Shown here piece after piece: positions 9,861-20,405 of a stretch of 22,305 bases of DNA. Origin of the DNA: Apostichopus leukothele (taxonomy: Eukaryota; Echinodermata; Holothuroidea; Aspidochirotida; Stichopodidae); contig JAAAKB020074656.1 in assembly GCA_010014835.2 (NCBI GenBank), positions 1-22,305 on the forward strand, read 5' to 3'. Under the pieces are notes generated by a model. It was not told where the DNA came from and searched no databases. It saw only the letters and a program-made list of their open reading frames with translations. Each line of letters begins with the position of its first letter. Position 1 is the first letter of the stretch. The translations under genes were made by a program, and so were the position numbers.

Positions 9861-10147
9861 GAGTTGAAGGTCCACAGAGACCTGTGGAGGAACATCCTGA
9901 ACAACCAGAGGAGGTTACAACCATCCAGATCACTCAAGAAATCACAGAAGAAGCCAGCCATTTGCAGTTCCCTGTTGAAGAACAACCACAATTTCCAGAG
10001 ATTTCTATCAAATTCCAGCCACCTGAGTTTGTTCAGACTATTGTAGACACAGAAGTGGATGAAGGGGATATTCTCCATCTCAGAGCTACAGTGAAGGGAA
10101 CTCCCCCAGTCACAATAACATGGCTCCATGAGGGCACTGAATTAGTA
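9861..10147 (+). CDS. Titin-like exon: Glu/Pro/Gln-rich linker plus first part of an Ig domain
   Basis: Phase-1 entry (G|GA, Gly) followed by GVEGPQRPVEEHPEQPEEV and a further Glu/Gln-rich stretch, in all about 53 residues of linker. The Ig domain starts PPEFVQTIVDTEVDEGD, then LHLRATVKGTPPVTITW with the core Trp, ending LHEGTELV. The first disulfide position is Ala. The donor is a consensus gtaagt at 10148 in phase 0, so this intron falls about nine residues after the Trp, unlike the split in the previous module. With 10869-11016 it makes a module of 435 bases (145 codons), phase 1 at both ends. Confidence 0.88.
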
Positions 10148-10868
10148 GTAAGTATTTCAACATTCCTTTGTTGAGGAAGAAACTTGATGTTCTCTCTGAT
10201 GTGGTTACATGTTAAAATTAACTGATGACATTTCAATACTGAGAGCCTTGTTCACTGAATAGTCACTATCTTGTATACATCTTTAAGGATTAAAAACAAC
10301 AGAGGTAGCTTATGTATGTCATACATTATAAAAAGGAGTTTAAATTGGGTTGAGGGGGGGGGGCAGGGACTAGGATAAAGGAGTACCACAGCAAGGGCAA
10401 AAAGATGTTACAGAGCGTTATTGTATCACTAAAGGTCCTCAGCATTACCACCAAATATGGTAGAAAGTGAAGTAATTATCATGCCTTTTTAAACTTTTAT
10501 AAATATATTTACTGACTCTCTCAAAGCTTTCATTTGTTTGGGTCAAGCTTCTTCTCCAATTTAATACTCATCGATGTCTGAGAATGATTTGGAAGATTGA
10601 TTTTGAATAATTTGTGCAGTTTTCAGCCAGTTAAAATTGATCGTAAAATGATAAGACTTATAAACTGCATGTTGATTACACACAGGACACCTGTTTGTGC
10701 TGTGTGAGAAAAAACAGTTTCCTTGTCAGTATGTTTATTTTTATTGTAATTGAAGATAGGTGGAATGGACTTGAAAGTTTTAAATAAATATTTCTACAAA
10801 GAATTAAACAAATAATGTCAATAAGCCATAAGCTTTATCACATCTTATTGATGATCTTTCTTTATTAG
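10148..10868 (+). other. Intron 6, phase 0, inside an Ig domain (721 bases)
   Basis: Runs from gtaagt at 10148 to ctttctttattag ending at 10868. It is A+T-rich apart from a G-rich patch at 10347-10368 described separately. No coding sequence is seen. Confidence 0.8.
10347..10368 (+). other. G-rich tract with quadruplex potential in intron 6
   Basis: GGG, TTGA, ten consecutive G (10354-10363), CA, GGG. This offers four G-tracts within 22 bases and so satisfies the usual G-quadruplex pattern, in both DNA and pre-mRNA sense. It stands out in an otherwise A+T-rich intron. It could equally be a slippage-prone mononucleotide run. Confidence 0.5.
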
Positions 10869-11016
10869 CCCTCACCAGAAGTGGTCATCACAATAGAAGA
10901 GAATGTTACAGAGCTGATAGTGACCGAGTTTAAACCAGAATTTACTGGTGAATATGTTTGCACAGCTGTAAACCCTGTGGGATCAACAGTCTGTACAGCC
11001 CAAGTTGTGATCAGAG
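10869..11016 (+). CDS. Titin-like exon: second part of an Ig domain
   Basis: Begins in phase 0 (PSPEVVITIEEN) and completes the Ig domain with TELIVTEFKPEFTGEYVCTA, then VNPVGSTVCTAQVVIRG. The second canonical Cys is present (YVC) while its partner in the preceding exon is Ala. The donor gtatgg at 11017 leaves phase 1 (G|GT). The open frame continuing to 11408 loses all domain character and is read as intron. From here the transcript can go to 11894 (novex-3-like exon) or skip to 19738, both in frame. Confidence 0.88.
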
Positions 11017-11893
11017 GTATGGGCTTTAGATTTTACCAATATTTGTATGTTTCTAATAGTCATGTTTCTATAGTGTCAGTTATGTCTGTTTGTTGTTGCT
11101 TCTCAACTCCTCTCTATGTCAGTTTTGTTTGTCAACAATTGAATTTTGAAATTACTGATCATTTTCAATTTCAAATGATTTCAAGATATACTGTAGATCA
11201 AGCAGGTATTATTTGGGATTATATGAATTCATCAGTTCTATGTAGCATAGATAACTTTCAACATGTGAGGCCACAATTTGGATTTGATCCCTACTTTACA
11301 GGAATTTTCAAAATTTGTGTAAGAGTGTCATTTGGAAAAAGTCAATGTTGCATATGTATAGCTGAAGCACAGCAAGGAATACAAAAATTTACATTCCGGG
11401 TTATGTGATCCAAGAATCAATGAGATGTTGTAATATTTAAATCCAATTTTAATACAGAATATTATTGCCATTCCATTGAGAGATCAATAATAAATGAGAA
11501 AGCTTCTAATGACATCTGTCCAATCGAGTAAAATAAATTGATTATATTGAATATGTAAAGTCAGATTACCTACAGTCTGTTTATGAAGCCTTAAAGAAAG
11601 GGTAATTTTCATCTCGATAAGATTCTTGCTGTCACAGTGTGAAGTATTGAGAAGTATTGCATGAGGTGCTTAGTTGGCATGTGTTACTGCTTAACACCAC
11701 ATCTAGAAATTTAATTTATCAATTGTCTTAGTTGTAATCTAAAACATCGATACCGTCAAACCAGTACCAGTTAAGTTTATTTATGTTTCTCCAGAACAGA
11801 TTCAGATGATATTTTGGTTAGGTCAATAGAACACACTTTTGTTATGTATTATATGTTGTTAGCATGTCTGTCATTTGATTTTTGCATGCACAG
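11017..11893 (+). other. Intron 7 (877 bases), or start of a longer intron when the next exon is skipped
   Basis: Bounded by gtatgg at 11017 and gatttttgcatgcacag ending at 11893. It carries an open run to 11408 without Ig or PEVK features. If 11894-17652 is skipped, this becomes the first part of an intron of about 8.7 kb ending at 19737. Confidence 0.78.
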
Positions 11894-14800
11894 AAAGTAA
11901 AAGAGTTGTTGCAGAACAAGAGCATGTTATTAGGTCTGCACCTCATGTAGATCTGCACACCCCTCCAAGTTTAACTGATGCGGAGAATCCGACCGAAGGG
12001 GATGAAGGGTCTAAAGAAGACAGAGATAGAGAAGAGCTTGACAAAGAAAATTTGAGTTTTCAATCCTCTGAGTCTACAGATGAGAGTTCTTCCTCAGGGG
12101 AGTATGAACCAGATGCAAGGGATGAACTCTTGCCAATAGAGGAAGATGATGCAAACCAAATGGATAAAGCTTTTGAAACTTTAGGTGACTCTCAATCTCA
12201 ACCTGAAGAGGAAGAAGCAGCCAACCATGAAGAACACATTGAATGGGTTAAACCTGTGTACTATGAGGAACAAGTGGTAGAGAAATATGAAGAAGATGTC
12301 AATTATGATATTTATCTACAGAGTCATGAAGTCATTGAATATACTGTCCCATTAGATACATCTGCATGGGAGAGGAGAAAGGAAGATATAGAACCCGGTG
12401 AGGAGGAGTTGACAGATGAACATGTTCCTAAAGAGCTGGATGCCAATCAAATGCCAGTAGATATCGATGAAGATGACAAAACTGTTTGCAGTGATGACTA
12501 TGGAACAGAGGAAACATCAGAGGGATTGTTTCAGAAAGATGAGAAGCAAAGGGCAACTCTTCTTGTACCGCTCTCAATCCCTGAAGAGAGTGATCCACAT
12601 ACTGAACATCCTGCTGGAGACCATGAAAAGCTTGAGCTAGCTGACAAGGATGAAGATTCACAGGAATCAGTTGTTATTCATCAGGTCTGCTTGGAATCGA
12701 GGCAGGTTGCTTTTGATGATGACAGTAGAACACTTCCAAAAGAAACAGAGACTATTGAATTGACTTTAGATGTTGGTTTATTTGAGGAAATTAATGACAG
12801 TATAGATGACAGTGGTGGCAGGAAAAATGAGATCAGACATGATTTAGCTGGTCAAAGAGAGGAAGAAATTGCAGCAGATACAACAGTAACTGAACTGTTC
12901 ATTGAAGTAGGGCAGAATGAGGAATTTTTTGAAGATGCTGAACCTACATCAGTTACTGATTTGCAGGATTTTGCAAGCACACTGCAGGGCATGAAGTCAA
13001 TCCCAACCAGGTATGATCCAGGTGAAGAATGCTTGATCAATGGAGATCAGGGTCAGATTGAGGAAGTGGTGACCACCTCTGAGCTATCAGGAAATGAATC
13101 AGATAGGGAATTTCTGGCCGAACTCTTGGGTCCCACTCATGAAACCCTGTCAGATGATAATGAAAGCCTGAATTCTGTTTCATCTGTTGATCCGAAATCA
13201 TTTTTGGACTCCTTGTATGACAAAATGAGAAACAATATTCCACAACCAAAGCAATCTAACTCTGGTGAGGAATTACCACAACCGGATGCATTGAAAAGTG
13301 AAGACAATGAAGAAAAAGTAGCTGGTTTTGAAGATTTGTCAACACCTGTCAACAGACAATCAAAGCAAGAAGGTCTCCAAGATCTTCCAGACAGGAAAAA
13401 TGTCATTGATATAAACAAAGCTGAACCAACCTGTCAAGAGAAAACTTCTTCAGAGTGTTCTGATGCATCATTGGATACAGATAACAGAGAAGATGGGGAG
13501 GCAGAAAGTAAAGACTTACTTCATCTCATGGTAGCAAAAGCCTTTGCTCCTAAACTGGAAGCAACATCTAATGAAGATGTAAGTGATCCTCCAAAAGAGC
13601 CAGAGCAAATTTCAGATAAGCACAGGGGATTTTTACTTGCTCTTATGGGGAAACAAGCAGATGAAAGCCCTACCTCTGCAGTGGATCCCATGGATGAAAG
13701 GTCATCAAACATAACAGATCCTGAAGGATTAGCAGAGAACAAAGATAAGCTGCAGTTGAGTGAACCATCAGAGGATGAAAATGAAGAACCACCAGAAGTC
13801 CAGGAAACAGCTAATTTAGTCGTGTATCTAGAGAGTAATCCTATAGATGGAATTCCTGAAGGACTTTCAGATGACGAAGATAAAAGAGACCAGGAATTTG
13901 ATGAATTCTACTTAAAAGTGTCTCAAAATTACTCTTCTCCGGTCTACCAGGAACTACAAGATGAGCAGCTGTGTAATCCCAATGACCCTGATACTGAAAC
14001 TTTAGGAGAAGACACTAGTTCCTCCTTATCTGAAGATGGTGATTTTTTGGCTCCACTTTTGAAGGACAAGGGATTAACTGAAGATCCTCAGCCCAAAACC
14101 ATGGATGACAATTTAAGACAAAAGTTGGAAAAGCTGCAGTTAAGTGAACCATCAGAGGATGAAAATGAAGAACCACCAGAAGTCCAGGAAACAGCTCATT
14201 TAGTTGTGTACCTAGAAAGTAAGCCTGTAGATGGAATTCCTGAAGGACTTTCAGAGGACGAAGATAAAAGAGACCAGGAACTTGATGAATTCTACATAAA
14301 AATGTCTCAAAATTACTCTTCTCCAGTCCATCTGGAAGTTCAAGATGAGCAGCTGTGTAATCCTAATGACCCTGTTGTTGACACTTCAGTAGATGAAACC
14401 AGCTCTTCCTCATCTGAAGAGGAAGACTTTCTGGGACAGCTTTCTACAGAAAAGGGCTTGAATGATGATCTACCCCAAAGACCTATGGATGAAGATATCA
14501 GACATAGACTGGAACAATTGCACCTTAGCTCTGCAAAGGATGAAGTTGAGCATCCTGAAGCAGCTGGAGAAGATGTTAGTGATGAAGATGAAGAAAAGTT
14601 TATTGTTGTTGCATCGATCGAGGTGCCCCAAAGAGAGGAAAGTTCAGAGGGTGGTCATACCAGTGATAGTGCAAGTTCAAAAAGCACCTCTTCTTCCAAT
14701 TCAACATCCTCAAGTACAGGAACTGTCAAGAAAATATCAAAAACCGATGACTCTGATTACCAAGAGGGAGAGGAAGAGCCTGATGAGAACACTTTTCCCA

Positions 14801-17652
14801 GAGTAGAAGTTACATTATCTTTGGAGGATAATAAGACTAAAGACTTAACTGATGAAGAATTAGCTGCACTGGAGATGAAAGAAGTTACAGTACTACAGTC
14901 ATTTTTGGAAAGTAAACCAGTTCTTACTGAAACTCAAGAAGAGAAAGTAAACAATGATACCCTGGAGGAGGCTAGGGAAAGACCAGAAACAGATGTGTTT
15001 GATATTTTTCTGGTAGTTCCTGAGAAGACTGTTGCTTTGCCATCTTCTCCTAGAGATGCAGAGGACATTTTGACTAGTAATACCAATAGTCCAAAAGAGA
15101 GTAGTAGCAGTTCTGATGATTGTCAGGAAGATGATAACATGCAAGATAATTCTTTGGAGAATGAGAGTTCTCTTCTGAGCACTGGCCTGGCTGATATGCC
15201 AATGCAAAGATCAACTGCAGATATTTATGTGGAAGAGAATAGTCCTCATCTCACGCAGAGTGAGATCATCTTGAGTGATCAGTCTAAAGGCAATGAAAGT
15301 CCTACCATGTTCACTGCATACTTAGATACAGGTCCTAGATTACCTACAACAGACAGAGAACGCTCGGAGCTTCGTATGAATATTGGAAGTAGGCATTCAC
15401 CTGGTAGTGCTGTTCGATTTGAAATAGCTACAACACATGACAGTTCAGATGTTCTTTTGTCTTCACAATCAACAGAAGAAATGCAATACAACATATTTTC
15501 AAAGAATGTCCCCGTCACAAAAAACCAACAAAGTGAACAGAGATCAGAAACTGAGGAGTTTCAACCAGAAGAAAATGGAAACTTCATCTCTGAAAAGTTT
15601 CATATGAAAAAGGAAAATACATCTTTTGCATCATATGTTGAGTCTCCCACGAGACAATATTTTCAGATTGTTCAACCTAATCCCAAATCAGGAGCTCCAT
15701 GGATAGTAGTCCGCCCTCCAGATGAAAAACCAAGAACAGCATCTGACGATGAAGGGTATCCAAACAGAGATAACGATAGTTTATCCTCAAAATCAACTGA
15801 CACAGAACTTGGAGAGGCGCTTGAATACACAGAAAGCGACATAGAAGAAGCCTTAGGAGAAGTTAGTACTAAGGATGAGACAAAGGAGAAAGACCAGATT
15901 GAACAGGAAGAGAATATTGAAGAGGATTATGAAAATGATGCAGATGATGAAAGTGATCATCAGTCAGCCAATGATCAGCCTTGTAGTAAAGATGATGATG
16001 GAAAACACTTATCAGAGGAAAAGCTAGAAAGAAAAGATAGTCCAGACCAGAATAATAAGGATGCAAGTGAGAACATGGTTGAAACATTGCTTGTTGAACA
16101 ATTTACAGAAGCCGGAGTAACCCAAACAGAATCAAGCTGTACAGCTCTGGAGAAGCAGCACTCGTCAAGTATGTCAAACTGTTCAACAGATGCAGAAATA
16201 GAATTAAGTCAACATCCAACTGTTCATTCAGAAACCCAGAGCGATATTGAAAACCTAGCTGCACTAATGAGTGTTGATGAGGCAGGAGATGGTGGTAGTC
16301 ACAGTAGTGGCTCAAGCTCCCCATTAATGGTAGAGCTTCAGATACCCTCTGGCCAAGATCCTAACACTCAAGAGAATAAATATGTGACTGTGAAAGTGAA
16401 GGTTACCTCAGCCAAACCAAGAAGTGTTCATGTTTCATATCAGGATGACAGTCAGTCAGAAGAAGAGATTTTTATGAGCCAAGGGAAGAGTGTCAAAGGA
16501 GTCTGTGATGGCTCTTTCCAGACAAACCTAAGAGGTGGGACTCCTGAGGGAGAGATATCTGTAGATGTTGGCACCGAAGTGTCATCATCAGGACCATACA
16601 TGGCGAGTCAACTAACCAATGATGTGCAAGATGGAGAGTTTGCAGAACCAGATTCTTTGTTATTACAGTCAGACTTGAATGTTGGCAAAGAGGAACTGGA
16701 AAATGCAGCTATTGAAATGGCCTTTTCATATCCACATGTTCCTCCTGCATCTAATGGCCCTTCATCATCTACACCTGTTCTAAGGGATCTGGAAAGAGTT
16801 CCAAAATTTGTTTCACCAGATTTACGAGAGAAATCTGAAGAAGCCACATCAAGGTCAACAACACCGGAACTTTGTATGCCAGACTTTGGCCAAGAATTGA
16901 AGGATGTCGCTGTTAAGGAAGGAGAGTCAGTCACTCTTAGTTGTCACATTTCTGGACAACCAAAACCAGATATTGAATGGTACAAAGATGGTGCAATACT
17001 AACTGAAAGTGAAAACTGTCATTTGAAGGTTATGAGTTATGAAGATTTGTATGTTGAAGTAGAAATACTACACACATCACTTGCAGATGAAGGGAAGTAC
17101 TCTGTCATTGCAACAAATTCAGAGGGAAGTAAAGAATGCAGAGCTTCTCTGAAGATCATCAAATCAGCTGAGAAAGAGGACCAACTTCCAACACTGGGTG
17201 GTGACGAAGATGATGAAGACAAGGACCTTGACGACGACAATTCAGAAAGTGGTAGGAAGGATGACTCAACTCCAAAGACAAACTTTTCTCTCGGGGCCAT
17301 GCAGGATCAACGTGGCAGAACTCTCTCATTTGATCTGAAAAGCATCGGAAATGAGGAAGTTTACCTTGCATCAGAAGGAATGGTCATTCCTGATGGTGCC
17401 TCTCAAATTGAAGAAGGAACAGAGAAAGATGAAAATCATAACATACTAACCAAAACATTCAATACACTTGAACACAGTAGTTCTGCACAAGATTTAGACT
17501 TTGATAAACAGTCACTTGCTGTTAATGTTAATGTTAGTCCAGTTTGTATTGCAGTGAATTCTGAACCATTGCATGTTGATGACTCAGAAGGTGATACCAC
17601 ATGTGAGAGACAAGAACTGCATGCAGTATCATCAGAAAAAGGTTTGAACTAA
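11894..17652 (+). CDS. Novex-3-like giant alternative terminal exon: acidic disorder, one Ig domain, own stop
   Basis: Entered in phase 1 (G|AA) and open for 1918 codons to a TAA at 17650-17652. Residues about 1-1660 are highly acidic, Ser/Glu/Asp-rich disorder dense in S-x-x-E/D sites (a casein-kinase-2-type pattern). This part includes two exact-length 128-residue tandem copies and recurring F-L-x-x-L hydrophobic motifs. Two less acidic islands stand out: one with IVQPNPKSGAPWIVVRPP (15652-15711) and one with YVTVKVKVTSAKPRSVHV (16375-16434). An I-set Ig domain lies at 16879-17160 (EGESVTLSCHISGQPKPDIEWYKDG split over strands B-C; second Cys replaced by Val). A 163-residue acidic tail follows. 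No strong donor is seen before the stop; weak phase-1 candidates are gtgacg (17201), gtagga (17252), gtgata (17591) and gtttga (17642). Human titin novex-3 has the same plan: large unique exon, C-terminal Ig, premature stop. That identity is inference from layout. Confidence 0.85.
13750..14517 (+). repeat. Tandem duplication of a 128-residue (384-base) unit, plus a decayed third start
   Basis: Copy 1 is 13750-14133 and copy 2 is 14134-14517, both exactly 384 bases. They start LQLSEPSEDENEEPPEVQET and contain LVVYLES, DGIPEGLS, QNYSSPV and DEQLCNPNDP. The first 80 or so bases differ at only a handful of mostly synonymous sites, so the duplication is fairly recent. At 14518 a third start is recognisable (LHLSSAKDEVEHPEAAGEDV), much more diverged, suggesting an older, longer array. 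Confidence 0.92.
16879..17160 (+). other. Ig (I-set) domain near the C-terminus of the novex-3-like exon
   Basis: About 94 residues: PDFGQELKDVAVKEGESV, LSCHISGQPKPDIEWYKDG, LYVEVEILHTSLADEGKYSV, IATNSEGSKECRASLKII. The first disulfide Cys and the core Trp are present; the second Cys is Val. From memory of the literature, the human novex-3 C-terminal region binds obscurin. This domain would be the natural candidate for such a contact, which is inference. Confidence 0.85.
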
Positions 17653-17871
17653 AATTTGTTGTACAACTCCACCTCATGTTTCAAAGCTTCATTAACAGCA
17701 AAGAATATCACTTCCATTTTATGTTTTGCTCTCATGCACGGTTTGCATAAAGGTATGACTAACAAATTATGTAGACTTAGTAACTAACAAAATATCATTG
17801 CTTTTTGCAGCAAGTTCTAGTACCCTACTATAGACAATTTAAACTCTGCACAGTCATTTTACCGGTAGGAG

Positions 17872-17877
17872 AATAAA
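17872..17877 (+). terminator. Poly(A) signal AATAAA (first)
   Basis: Canonical hexamer 220 bases after the stop of the novex-3-like exon. A second copy follows 21 bases later. Confidence 0.55.
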
Positions 17878-17892
17878 CCATTGCATTGTCAC

Positions 17893-17898
17893 AATAAA
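17893..17898 (+). terminator. Poly(A) signal AATAAA (second)
   Basis: Canonical hexamer with a G/T-rich downstream element 10-40 bases after it; the better placed of the two. Another AATAAA occurs at 18115-18120 and could serve a longer 3' UTR. Confidence 0.58.
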
Positions 17899-17920
17899 CA
17901 CTTCCATTGGTGGATTAGAT

Positions 17921-19737
17921 CTTTTGTGAAAGACTCACAAATATATATTTGCTTGGGTATAGCAAACACTCCTAGGACAGATTTTCATATGGTAGGGTGG
18001 GGCAACGTACACTCAATTATAATTTGCTTTACTGGGCCATTGCTGCTTTACTTTCACATTCCAGTCAGATTTGTATAACTAAACATCATTTATAGTTTTA
18101 ATTGCTTTCAGAGAAATAAATTTGTATCATCCTTCACATTTTTTCTGCCATTCAATCCATGCACCCAAAAGCCTAATACATCTAAAATGATGGTAAAGCA
18201 ATGGTGTTCTAATGGGGACAGAAAGCACAAAGAGCATTTCAAATGTTGGTGTTGAGAATGGTACATGTTCAGAAGTATGAAAGCAGTTAAAGCAGAAACT
18301 TACTGTTTTGGGCATCGTTACTGCTCTCTGCCATTCATATGTACTTTGTTCAGGCCTTGTCTGTGAAGTAAGATCATTTTATTGATTGTCAAAAGTCTCA
18401 GTAGGAGAAAACATTTCTCTCTCACAGGGCTCTAGTTGGATTTTTTACCATGTATTACAAAACTTCTCACTTTACTAAATGTACAGTTAACTTGGGAGAA
18501 TATACCTTATCAGCCTGCTACCTGTTGCTACTCATACTGAACTTGATTGGTTCAGAGTTTGTCTTCATGGCATTCACGAAACGAAAAGTTCTTGTATTTT
18601 CTTTTTCCATGTTGAAGCTCTCATGGTATATCTCGTTGACATTTACACATATCTCAACTGTCTACTTGTTAATCTATTTGACCCTATGAACGTCTGTAGA
18701 TCGAGAGAAGGCTCTCAAATAGTGATGGTTGTATTTGCTTTGCATAATCATATTTTTCTAGCAATATTCAAGCCATATTGGATCTTTTAACTATTTTTGC
18801 TTTAAAATGCATGATCAACCAAGTTTTCAATATATATGCTGATCAATGCAAATTAAAAAATGTAATAATTACAGATTCATTAGTATCTTCCAAATTTGGG
18901 TTCATATAATCCCAGTCTAGTCAATAATGTTCAACTTTCATTTCTTTTCATTTCATTTGGCTTCATAAGAAGATCAAACTGGTTAGAGAGGGAAACTGCT
19001 GTTGACATTTTTGTTGATCACATAAGTCCATTTGTCCATTTGTCAATTGAATGGTCAAAATTTAGGTCCCCTACCCCCTTCCTGTTTCAGCAAGCAGCTA
19101 AATGATCTATTTAATTTATGTTGTTATTGTCCTTATTGTTCTCCCTCTAAAATGTCATCCTTCCTAAGCATCCTTCCATCCCTCCCTCTCTTTTCAAAGA
19201 AAACAAAGAGTTTTCAAAGAAAGTAATCCTTTTGGGGAGAATGGTATACCAGCTGAAAATACGTTGTATGATGAAGTACACAGAACTGTGTGACCTAATT
19301 ACATTCTTTTCTTGTTGACTGTCCTGAAATTGCCAGTAGTGATTGCAAGTGTAAACTAAGATAGAGAGTAATAATTTGTCCAAACAAACCAAAATGGCAA
19401 ACACGACCAACAACTTCCAATGTTGTAGACAGAAGTTGTATGTCATGTGGTGTTGTAAAAGTCATGTTTAGACTAAACTTGCCTGCATTTACTCCAAAAA
19501 TTTGACAGCATTGTAGTTGTAGAAGAGAAATGTAAAATTGCTTGATGCAAAATGAAATCAAATATTCCATGACAAAAACCACTCAATCTTCATTCTACTG
19601 CTAACTGGCAAATTTAACATTAGAATTTGTAATACTACAGGTCTCAACCTCTAGGAACATTTCAGTTTCCAAGAGAATAGAAGATGCAGTTAAATTTTTA
19701 TTGCAAATCTAAAATAAAATATCCATCCTTCTTTCAG
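17921..19737 (+). other. Intronic region between the alternative terminal exon and the next Ig exon
   Basis: A+T-rich, with only short chance open frames. Small features: a third AATAAA at 18115-18120, ccatttgt-type repeats at about 19027-19048, and a 12-base word TTTTCAAAGAAA at 19191-19202 and 19211-19222. The acceptor atccttctttcag ends at 19737. I see no gene, RNA or mobile element. Confidence 0.72.
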
Positions 19738-19985
19738 AGCATCCACCTTCTCCGAAAGAGAAGACTGATGAAGAGAAACCTGTGCCAGAACTTTACCAGC
19801 CAGGTGAAGGTCAGTTAAAACCAGAAGAAATAGTACCAGAACTTACACCAAAGGAGAGAAAACTGGCAGAAGAGCTGGGTGAACTACCCTCTGCTGAAAC
19901 CGTCAAGATCAGGCCGCCGACGTTCCTCCAAGTTCTGGAACCACAAGTTGTTCGTGATGGAGAACCAGTCAAGTTTACTGCCAAG
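19738..19985 (+). CDS. Titin-like exon: Pro/Glu/Lys-rich linker plus first part of an Ig domain
   Basis: Phase-1 entry (G|AG, Glu): HPPSPKEKTDEEKPVPELYQ, then a charged stretch with PKERKLAEELGELPSAETV, and an Ig start PPTFLQVLEPQVVRDGEPV and KFTAK. The donor gtttgt at 19986 is phase 0 and falls in strand B, well before the core Trp. The first disulfide position is Ala. Because the entry phase matches the exit of 10869-11016, the exon can be joined directly to it when the novex-3-like exon is skipped. With 20406-20619 the module is 462 bases (154 codons). Confidence 0.88.
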
Positions 19986-20405
19986 GTTTGTCATCCTCAA
20001 TAGTTATTAGTAAACTTGTTTGACTGCATGCTTCATTTCTGTATATTATAGTTCAGTTTAGTACAACTTAAGGAAGCATATTGTGATAGGAAGACAATGA
20101 GACCTAGCAAACTTACATACAGGTGAATGAGAACTGTGTGGAAATTTTTTTTGCTTTCCAATTTTTTATTGAAAGATTAAAATCAGAAAAAGCTTCATTT
20201 GCAAAATATGTCTAAGGTACCATGTCAAAAGTTGAACACTGCTAGTATGCAGCATGGCATGCATCAGGATACACAAGATGCAATCTTTTGAGTGCTAATG
20301 AAAAGAAGTGAAAAGAGGAGAGTTCATGATGAAATGTTGTTGAATATTGCATCTCCATATTACTTCTCTACACTATTTTATCTGATTTATTTGATAATTT
20401 TTAAG
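19986..20405 (+). other. Intron 9, phase 0, inside an Ig domain (420 bases)
   Basis: From gtttgt at 19986 to tttgataatttttaag ending at 20405. A+T-rich; no features recognised. Confidence 0.78.

Larger units (their letters stand above)
17653..17920 (+). other. Probable 3' untranslated region of the short isoform
   Basis: Directly follows the TAA of the novex-3-like exon. It contains AATAAA at 17872-17877 and 17893-17898, then a T/G-rich stretch (about 17904-17937, ttggtgg and ttttgtg), the arrangement expected of a cleavage and polyadenylation site. The end coordinate is approximate. Confidence 0.6.

Noticed and set aside
11017-11408. Continuation of the Ig exon frame to 11408
   Set aside because: The Ig domain is complete at 11016, a phase-1 donor sits there, and the extension has no titin-like features.
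12428-17371. Minus-strand and alternate-frame open reading frames opposite the 5.8-kb exon
   Set aside because: Shadows of the GA-rich coding strand; none has its own domain or promoter-like context.
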